NCBI GenBank assembly: GCA_017633865.1
Contig: JAGBOM010000037.1
Location: forward strand, 1-5,124
Direction: 5' to 3'
Source: Opitutales bacterium
Lineage (GTDB): Bacteria > Verrucomicrobiota > Verrucomicrobiia > Opitutales > Intestinicryptomonadaceae
DNA: 5,124 bases
Shown: piece by piece, positions 1 through 3,796 of the stretch
Numbering within the stretch: the stretch's first letter is position 1
Layout of the letters: each line of letters opens with the position of its first letter
Position numbers and translations under genes: made by a program
Notes under the pieces: model-generated
The model's database searches: none
Told to the model about the DNA's origin: nothing
Seen by the model: the letters and a program-made list of their open reading frames with translations, nothing else

Positions 1-131
1 AGTTTAAGGAGCTTATGACCTACGACGCGGAAATCGTGCGCACTCAGCCGCTTTCCGACGAGCTCTACAACCAGCTTCCCAACTCCATCAAGATTCAGCG
101 CGAAGCCCTTCTTGAACGCTTGGCAAAGTAG
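1..131 (+). CDS. C-terminal fragment of an unrecognised protein (5' end outside window)
   Basis: An open frame enters from the left edge (first complete codon at 3) and ends at TAG 129-131, giving the last 42 residues of a protein. The fragment begins FKELMTYDAEIVRTQPLSDE and ends ALLERLAK. It is mixed charged and hydrophobic, has no membrane segment or cysteine, and looks like the helical C-terminus of a soluble cytoplasmic protein. I do not recognise the family from so short a tail. Support for its being real is the uninterrupted frame, the codon style matching the other genes here (many GCC, GAC, CTT codons), and the strong terminator starting 24 bases after the stop. It is therefore probably the last gene of its transcription unit. 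Confidence 0.75.
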   Translation, partial: FKELMTYDAEIVRTQPLSDELYNQLPNSIKIQREALLERLAK

Positions 132-154
132 TTAGCTCTGCTTGGTTTATTTTT

Positions 155-183
155 AAAGCCGCCCCGAAGGGGGCGGCTTTTTT
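155..183 (+). terminator. Rho-independent terminator after the left-edge gene
   Basis: A perfect 11-bp stem pairs 155-165 (AAAGCCGCCCC) with 170-180 (GGGGCGGCTTT) around a GAAG loop. A run of six T at 178-183 follows, its first three bases lying within the stem. It sits 24 bases after the stop codon at 131, as expected for an intrinsic terminator of that gene. Confidence 0.93.
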
Positions 184-283
184 GTGTGTGCGGGGTTGGC
201 GGCTTTTTTGTAGAGTGGGTGTGTTGGTATTGTTTCGGATTTTGCGGCGCGGCGGGTTTTTTATGTGTTTTCGGCGGGTTTTT
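172..283 (+). repeat. Four copies of a GGCGG(C/G)T5-6 motif
   Basis: The motif GGCGGCTTTTTT occurs at 172-183, where it is the 3' arm and T-run of the terminator, and again at 198-209. The near copies GGCGGGTTTTTT and GGCGGGTTTTT are at 251-262 and 273-283. Start-to-start spacing is 26, 53 and 22 bases. Only the first copy has a matching 5' stem arm. They may be decayed copies of a terminator half, or chance in a G/T-rich background. Confidence 0.45.
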
Positions 284-467
284 GGGTTGACTTTTTAATT
301 TTTCAAACATTCACTTAAACCGTTCCGAAAAAGTGGGCGCATACAATAATACAATAACGATATTACATATTTTGCGTTGTGTAATTTTATTGGCGCGCGG
401 TTTTCGGGGCGCGATGGGAGGGGTCTTTATATATTGAGGGCGGGGCGATTTTATAACTCAAAAATAT
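184..467. other. Non-coding intergenic region: G/T-rich tract followed by AT-rich stretch
   Basis: No convincing gene is present. From 181 to 290 the plus strand is about 85% G+T (by hand count roughly 6 A and 10 C in 110 bases). From about 293 to 390 it turns AT-rich. Further frames are open here, but the minus-strand one (95-310) is a low-complexity Pro/Lys/His/Thr product of the skew that also runs through the terminator and the left gene. A TTGACT at 287-292 resembles a -35 box, but the hexamer 17 bases on (TTCACT, 310-315) is a poor -10. A spaced inverted repeat ATTACA (362-367) / TGTAAT (380-385) could be an operator or chance. Confidence 0.6.
452..457 (+). promoter_or_regulatory. Possible -10 box just upstream of the pseudopilin-like gene
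   Basis: TATAAC matches the -10 consensus in 5 of 6 positions and lies 10 bases before the ATG at 468. Transcription would then start near 464, leaving a leader of about 4 bases. No good -35 box is seen at 16-18 bp spacing, so this is a tentative call. TATATT at 430-435 is an alternative -10 that would give a longer leader. Confidence 0.35.
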
Positions 468-1136
468 ATGGACGACGACAATCCGAGAGTGTTTGTAAAA
501 GTGGTGCTGGTTGCGGCGGTGTTTGTGCTGCTGGGCTTGCTTTCCGTTTATTCGATATTAAATGGCGGCGGCGGGTTGCAGCAAAACCAGCTTTTCGCGG
601 TGGCCGCGGGCAAAAATATTTGGTCCGCATGGATTGCGGGCGACGCCCGATTGAATCCCGAAAAGGGGGGAGCCCACCGCTATGCGGCCTCTCTCGCCTT
701 GGAAGCCAAAAAATACGCCTCGGAGATGTCCGTCAAAGACTGGGTTTTCGTTTTCGACCCGCTTGTAATCGACAAGTTTATCGACGAAAAAAATATGCCC
801 TCCAAAATCTTCTCCGACTCCCGCGGAAGGCATGTGGACCCAGACTTCAAGCGCTCCCCGCTCAGCTGGAGCATGGTTCTGAACGTCCCGCCCGACCTGC
901 CAAAAGACGCTCCCGTTTTCCGGACCCGCGGCCTCGGCGCGGACGGCTATTGGAGCGCGGAAGACGGCGTTTTCGGCGACAAGGGCGGCGTGGTTGTGTT
1001 TGCCGACGGCAGAGCCGTTTGGTTTAATTCTTTGGCGGAAGGCGGCGTAGGCGCGCTTAAAAAATTCGGCTCGAACGAGCCCACAGCGAACATTTACGAG
1101 GCCGTTTTCGGCGGCGAGAAAAACGTCGCAAAATAG
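468..1136 (+). CDS. Membrane-anchored pseudopilin-like protein of unknown function
   Basis: This 222-residue protein has a short acidic start (MDDDNPR), one hydrophobic segment at about residues 8-30, and then a mostly polar domain, so it is probably anchored with its C-terminus outside the cytoplasm. The domain resembles the type II secretion pseudopilin-like proteins abundant in Verrucomicrobia and Lentisphaerae. A helical stretch after the anchor is followed by a 'SWSMVLNVP' strand (133-141), an 'FRTRGLGADGYW' segment (151-162), and a 'GGVVVFADGRAVWF' motif (173-186) like the C-terminal 'DG' motif of those proteins. It lacks the usual prepilin leader: there is no Gly before a Phe-Thr-Leu-Ile-Glu helix and no Glu at position 5 of the helix, so peptidase processing is doubtful. 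ATG 468 was chosen because the membrane segment follows at once; no Shine-Dalgarno precedes it. It is a single-gene unit, convergent with the next gene. The family call is moderate, the function unknown. Confidence 0.75.
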   Translation: MDDDNPRVFVKVVLVAAVFVLLGLLSVYSILNGGGGLQQNQLFAVAAGKNIWSAWIAGDARLNPEKGGAHRYAASLALEAKKYASEMSVKDWVFVFDPLVIDKFIDEKNMPSKIFSDSRGRHVDPDFKRSPLSWSMVLNVPPDLPKDAPVFRTRGLGADGYWSAEDGVFGDKGGVVVFADGRAVWFNSLAEGGVGALKKFGSNEPTANIYEAVFGGEKNVAK

Positions 1137-1140
1137 CCCG

Positions 1141-1214
1141 CCCGCCGCAAAAAAAATCGGAGCAAAAAAACATTGGGCGGAATTAAAAATTCCGCTTTTT
1201 TTGCGCGCGGCGGG
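1141..1214. repeat. Nested inverted repeat in the convergent intergenic region
   Basis: Outer arms CCCGCCGC (1141-1148) and GCGGCGGG (1207-1214) are exact reverse complements. Inside them an A-run (1149-1156) faces the T-run (1196-1202), and the inner hairpin 1177-1195 sits in the middle. In either strand the whole 74 bases can fold as a long stem enclosing a second stem. The minus-strand gene ends at 1253, so its transcript would run straight into this structure, which fits a bidirectional terminator. Confidence 0.7.
1177..1202 (+). terminator. Strong rho-independent terminator of the pseudopilin-like gene
   Basis: A perfect 8-bp stem pairs GCGGAATT (1177-1184) with AATTCCGC (1188-1195) around an AAA loop, followed directly by seven T (1196-1202). 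It lies 40 bases after the stop at 1136. On the opposite strand the same hairpin is followed, after 6 bases, by seven T (plus-strand A-run 1164-1170), so it could also act on the convergent minus-strand gene. Confidence 0.9.
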
Positions 1215-1252
1215 AATTTCACGAATGTTCCTTTATAAAAAAGGCGCTTCGT

Positions 1253-2176
1253 TTAGTTTTTAGAGTCTCCCGTTTTTTGAGGGTTCGCCTTCGGAATATT
1301 GGCTCCAGCAAGCCTGAATGACGGAATTATGACGCTTTCAAGCGCGACAAAAACAAAATCCTTTTTGCTTTCGGCGTTTTTTGGCATCTTTTTTAAGAGC
1401 GAGGCTTTTATTCTTGAAAATTCGTTTTCGTCCCTTGCGGCGATGAATACTACTTGCGGATTTTTCGCGAGCAGAAATTCGCCCTGAGGCACGAACCACA
1501 TGGGCATATTTTGAGTGGCTATGTTTTTGTACCCGAAGCGCTCGATAAGCTCGCCGGCGAAGGATTTTGCGCCCGCGGCGTAGCCGTTGTCGAAGATAAA
1601 TACCGCTTTTGGGGCGCCGTCAGGCAGGGGCTTTTTCGGCGGGATTTTGGCGTTGAAGGCGGCGATTTCCGCTTCGGCGGACTTTTCGAGCCTAAAAAGC
1701 TCGCCCAAAATTTTGGCGTTTTTTGAAATTTCGTCGAGCCCGTCGGGGTGGAGCAAAAACACTTTTAGGCCGAGCCTTTGCAGCTTGTTGCGGGCGGAGC
1801 TTTCGACGGAGTTTGGCATTATTACAATGTCGGGCTTGAGGGCGAGAATTTCCTCGTACTTGGGGCTGAAAAATGAGCCGAGCCTTTTTTTGCCGTTGAG
1901 TGCGGCCGCGATTTTTTCCGCCTTAGGGTCCGCGGCAGCGAGGGAGGCGGGGTACCCGCAAAAAACCGACACGCCCAGAAGCTTGTCTTCCGCGCCTATT
2001 TGGCAGACGCTTTCGCTAACCGAGGGAGTGAGGCTCACAACCGTCGGCGGCTCTGAAAATTCAAAGGCCGCCCCTGTCGCGTCAAAGACTGTGTAGGCGG
2101 GGCTTTCGCCCGAAAGAATCGCAATCGCGCAAAGGGCGAGGGCGGGCGTTTTTATGTGTCGGAGGCGGAAAAACAT
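1253..2176 (-). CDS. Periplasmic substrate-binding protein of an ABC transporter, BtuF/TroA-like (cobalamin or iron chelate type)
   Basis: This 307-residue protein begins with a signal peptide (basic MFFRLRHIK, hydrophobic core about 11-21, likely cut after SPA at residue 27); the Cys at 16 is not in a lipobox, so a soluble periplasmic form is expected. The class III (helical-backbone) binding fold is clear: N-lobe 'VVSLTPSVSE' (46-55), 'GVSVFCGYP' (68-76), 'LALKPDIVIM' (111-120) and 'GLKVFLL' (136-142); C-lobe 'GAKSFAGELIERFGYKNIA' (202-220) and 'PQGEFLLAKNPQVVFIA' (230-246). Length and order suit BtuF or ferric-siderophore binding proteins, which capture the ligand and hand it to a BtuCD/FhuB-type permease. 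No permease, ATPase or TonB-receptor gene is adjacent, so the ligand cannot be told; cobalamin and iron chelates are the main options. No riboswitch-sized leader precedes it. The start at 2176 lacks a Shine-Dalgarno. It is divergent from rpmF. Confidence 0.87.
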   Translation of the reverse strand: MFFRLRHIKTPALALCAIAILSGESPAYTVFDATGAAFEFSEPPTVVSLTPSVSESVCQIGAEDKLLGVSVFCGYPASLAAADPKAEKIAAALNGKKRLGSFFSPKYEEILALKPDIVIMPNSVESSARNKLQRLGLKVFLLHPDGLDEISKNAKILGELFRLEKSAEAEIAAFNAKIPPKKPLPDGAPKAVFIFDNGYAAGAKSFAGELIERFGYKNIATQNMPMWFVPQGEFLLAKNPQVVFIAARDENEFSRIKASLLKKMPKNAESKKDFVFVALESVIIPSFRLAGANIPKANPQKTGDSKN

Positions 2177-2182
2177 TTCGGA

Positions 2183-2213
2183 TATATAAAAGGGCTCGGA
2201 TATTTATAGTCAA
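2183..2213 (-). promoter_or_regulatory. Promoter of the binding-protein gene, implying a leaderless transcript
   Basis: On the minus strand TTGACT (2213-2208) matches the -35 consensus in 5 of 6 positions. The AT-rich block TTTATATA (2190-2183) provides a -10: TTTATA at 17-bp spacing or TATATA at 19-bp spacing. Transcription would start at about 2178-2176, that is 0-3 bases from the ATG whose first base is 2176. Confidence 0.55.
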
Positions 2214-2218
2214 CTTTA

Positions 2219-2249
2219 TTTGCCTTGCCTCCGCAGTCGGGTCGGCAAA
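2219..2249. repeat. Inverted repeat between divergent promoters
   Basis: TTTGCC (2219-2224) and GGCAAA (2244-2249) are exact reverse complements 19 bases apart, lying between the -35 boxes of the minus-strand binding-protein gene and of rpmF. It may be an operator for one or both units, but six-base arms can occur by chance. Confidence 0.3.
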
Positions 2250-2267
2250 AAAGCCTTAAAAATAATG

Positions 2268-2295
2268 TTGACACGAAACGGCAAATCCGTAAATT
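2268..2295 (+). promoter_or_regulatory. Promoter of the rpmF-plsX unit
   Basis: A perfect -35 box TTGACA (2268-2273) is followed, after 16 bases, by TAAATT (2290-2295), a 4-of-6 match to the -10 box. The start point would be near 2302, giving a leader of about 41 bases with a Shine-Dalgarno before rpmF. A second AT-rich box TATAAA at 2312-2317 could serve as another -10 but has no good -35. Confidence 0.7.
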
Positions 2296-2326
2296 AACCG
2301 TCTTTTCAATTTATAAAAATAGTTTA

Positions 2327-2332
2327 AGAAGG
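2327..2332 (+). promoter_or_regulatory. Ribosome binding site of rpmF
   Basis: AGAAGG lies 10 bases before the ATG at 2343, a reasonable purine-rich Shine-Dalgarno. It supports this start and contrasts with the three neighbouring envelope genes, which have none. Confidence 0.65.
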
Positions 2333-2342
2333 CAAAAAAACT

Positions 2343-2519
2343 ATGGGACAACCAAAACGCAAACAGTCCAAGCAGCGTTCGCGCAAGCGCCGCGGCGCAA
2401 ATCAATTCGAGCTTCCGGAATTCGTTAAAGACACGGACGGCACACTCTTTATGTCGCACAGGGTAAATCCCGCCAACGGCACATACAGGGGCAAGCAGGT
2501 AATATCCGTCAAAGTCTAA
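2343..2519 (+). CDS. rpmF: 50S ribosomal protein L32 (bL32), cysteine-free form
   Basis: This 58-residue, very basic protein is a component of the large ribosomal subunit. The start MGQPKRKQSKQRSRKRRGAN matches the conserved bL32 N-terminus (PKRK-x-S-K-x-R-x-x-x-RR). The C-terminal part 'LFMSHRVNPANGTYRGKQVI' matches the usual 'H-R-[VI]-x(3)-G-x-Y-[RK]-G-[KR]-x-[VI]' end. Length (57-60 is typical) and position just before plsX confirm it. The four cysteines of zinc-binding L32 proteins are all absent, so this is the C-minus, zinc-independent form. It is too short for many automatic ORF cut-offs and is overlapped by longer meaningless frames on both strands. It has its own promoter and Shine-Dalgarno and is followed at once by a hairpin with six T that may reduce readthrough into plsX. 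Confidence 0.96.
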   Translation: MGQPKRKQSKQRSRKRRGANQFELPEFVKDTDGTLFMSHRVNPANGTYRGKQVISVKV

Positions 2520-2540
2520 TTCGGCAAGGCCGAGTTTTTT
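2518..2540 (+). terminator. Terminator-like hairpin (possible attenuator) between rpmF and plsX
   Basis: TCGGC (2521-2525) pairs with GCCGA (2529-2533) around an AAG loop. The stem can extend through a U-G pair (2520/2534) and two A-U pairs (2519/2535, 2518/2536), overlapping the rpmF stop codon. Six T follow (2535-2540). The stem is short, so partial termination is likelier than a full stop, giving more rpmF than plsX message. Confidence 0.6.
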
Positions 2541-2613
2541 GCGCAAAATGCGGGGGGCGACGATTCCAAACATCGGCTTTTCCCGCGTTTTTCGTTTTTA
2601 AGTAAAACTTTTT

Positions 2614-2617
2614 GGAG
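2614..2617 (+). promoter_or_regulatory. Ribosome binding site of plsX
   Basis: GGAG lies 10 bases before the ATG at 2628 within TTGGAGAGC. It supports 2628 as the start; the extra residues before the conserved VDAMG motif (MGEELGKACVA) are few. Confidence 0.7.
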
Positions 2618-2627
2618 AGCTTGATTT

Positions 2628-3695
2628 ATGGGCGAAGAACTTGGAAAGGCGTGCGTTGCGGTCGACGCGATGGGGTCCGACAGGGGCGTCGGCGAAATCG
2701 TCGCGGGGATTTGCGAAGTATTAAAATCCGACGAAGGCGACCTTAAAATTATAGCCGTCGGCGATGAAGCCGCAGTGGCCTCCGAGTTTAAGTCGCGCGG
2801 GTTCTTTAAAGACGAGAGGGTGCAAATTCTTCACGCAAGCCAAGTTATAGAAATGCGCGAAAAGCCCGTGCAGGCCATGCGCGCCAAGCGGGACTCGTCG
2901 ATGATGAGGGCTATAGACCTCGCCAAAGAGGGGAAAGTTTCCGCCGTTTTAAGCTGCGGCAATACGGGAGCCTTGATGGCGGCGGGCACAATCAAGCTAA
3001 GGACAATGCCCGGCGTGGAGCGCCCCGCGCTCGGTTCGATAATCCCCGCCGACCGCAGAAACTTCGTCTTGATTGACGTGGGCGCGAATCCCGACCCCAA
3101 GCCCACAAACATGCTCGACAACGCCATTTTGGGCGCGAACTACGCCAGAATCGCAATGGGCATAGAGCGCCCTAAAATCGGCCTGCTTTCAAACGGCACC
3201 GAGGACTGCAAGGGAAATATTCTAACGCAAAACGCCCACCAGCTTTTAAAAAACTCCTCCGACGTCCTGAACTACGCGGGGCTAATCGAGGGCTTTCAGG
3301 TGTTCGAGGGCGACTGCGACGTAATCGTTTGCGACGGCTTTTCGGGCAACGTTTTGCTCAAAACCCTCGAGGGCATTTTTAAGATGCTAAAGGGCATGCT
3401 CAAAGAGGAGCTTATGCGCAACCCCCTGCGCATGGCGGGAGCCTTTATAGCAAAGGGCGCGTTTACGGGCGTGAAAAACCGCATTCCGGTCGAAAAATAT
3501 TCGGGCGCGCCGCTTTTGGGGCTCAACAATCTGGTGGTGAAGGGGCACGGCTCGAGCGACAGCAGGCAGGTTGCGGGGGCGCTGAATATCGCCATACAGT
3601 GCGTCCGCCGCGATTTAAACAGAAAAATTTTGGCCGACGTTTCAAAAATTAAGGAAAGCTCCCGGCAGGCAAAGCAAAACGCCGAAAACCAATAG
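2628..3695 (+). CDS. plsX: Phosphate acyltransferase PlsX (acyl-ACP:phosphate transacylase)
   Basis: PlsX converts acyl-ACP and phosphate to acyl-phosphate, the donor that PlsY uses to acylate glycerol-3-phosphate at the start of phospholipid synthesis; it is a peripheral membrane enzyme on the cytoplasmic face. At 355 residues it is full length. Family motifs appear in order: 'VDAMGSD' (12-18), 'LSCGNTGALMAAG' (108-120), 'RPALGSIIP' (132-140), 'LIDVGANPD' (148-156), 'GLLSNGTEDCKGN' (185-197), 'VIVCDGFSGNVLLKTLEG' (232-249) and 'YSGAPLLGLNNLVVKGHGSSD' split as 291-300 and 301-311. The first motif is unusual: most relatives have GGD followed by a loop with Pro, here GSDRGV. The tail (about 336-355) is polar and variable. 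It lies 108 bases after rpmF, a classic pairing; fabH, common next to plsX, is absent. It is probably co-transcribed from the rpmF promoter, tempered by the intervening hairpin. Confidence 0.97.
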   Translation: MGEELGKACVAVDAMGSDRGVGEIVAGICEVLKSDEGDLKIIAVGDEAAVASEFKSRGFFKDERVQILHASQVIEMREKPVQAMRAKRDSSMMRAIDLAKEGKVSAVLSCGNTGALMAAGTIKLRTMPGVERPALGSIIPADRRNFVLIDVGANPDPKPTNMLDNAILGANYARIAMGIERPKIGLLSNGTEDCKGNILTQNAHQLLKNSSDVLNYAGLIEGFQVFEGDCDVIVCDGFSGNVLLKTLEGIFKMLKGMLKEELMRNPLRMAGAFIAKGAFTGVKNRIPVEKYSGAPLLGLNNLVVKGHGSSDSRQVAGALNIAIQCVRRDLNRKILADVSKIKESSRQAKQNAENQ

Positions 3696-3718
3696 CCCTT
3701 CGCCGCGGCAATCCGCCT

Positions 3719-3748
3719 CCGCCCGACGGCCAAAAACGGGCGGGCTTT
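3719..3748 (+). terminator. Weak candidate terminator after plsX
   Basis: CCGCCCG (3719-3725) pairs with CGGGCGG (3737-3743) around an 11-base loop, followed closely by only three T (3746-3748). Location 24 bases after the plsX stop is right, but the large loop and short T-run make it weak. Confidence 0.4.
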
Positions 3749-3757
3749 CGAGAGGGC

Positions 3758-3785
3758 TTGACGCGGGGCTCGACTTTGCTAATGT
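3758..3785 (+). promoter_or_regulatory. Promoter of the BamD-like gene, implying a near-leaderless transcript
   Basis: TTGACG (3758-3763) is a 5-of-6 match to the -35 box. After 16 bases comes TAATGT (3780-3785), which keeps the key T-A....T positions and is preceded by TGC, an extended -10 element. Transcription would start near 3792, about 5 bases before the ATG at 3797. Confidence 0.55.
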
Positions 3786-3796
3786 GTTTTTAGTTT

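Noticed and set aside
95..310. Minus-strand open frame of 71 codons rich in Pro, Lys, His and Thr
   Set aside because: It is the complement of the G/T-skewed spacer, crosses the terminator and the end of the left gene, and has no start signal or recognisable domain.
340..390. Repeats ACAATA/ATACAATA and ATTACA-N12-TGTAAT as a protein-binding array or iteron origin
   Set aside because: Too short and too few in an AT-rich stretch to distinguish from chance; no replication or mobile gene is nearby.
377..1027. Long plus-strand open frame overlapping the pseudopilin-like gene
   Set aside because: Its product is Arg/Gly/Cys-rich with no domain, typical of an out-of-frame reading of GC-rich coding sequence; the 468-1136 frame has a membrane segment, family motifs and a terminator at the right distance.
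1454..2096. Plus-strand open frames within the binding-protein gene (1454-1726, 1587-2096)
   Set aside because: They are antisense to a clearly recognisable binding protein and show no domain of their own.
2177..2218. Cobalamin riboswitch before the BtuF-like gene
   Set aside because: The predicted transcript start is within a few bases of the ATG and the spacer contains no B12-box or multi-stem structure.
2225..2573. Open frames on both strands covering rpmF (plus 2225-2428, minus 2256-2573)
   Set aside because: Both are longer than or comparable to rpmF, but rpmF matches bL32 end to end and explains the codons; the others include promoter sequence and show no family features.
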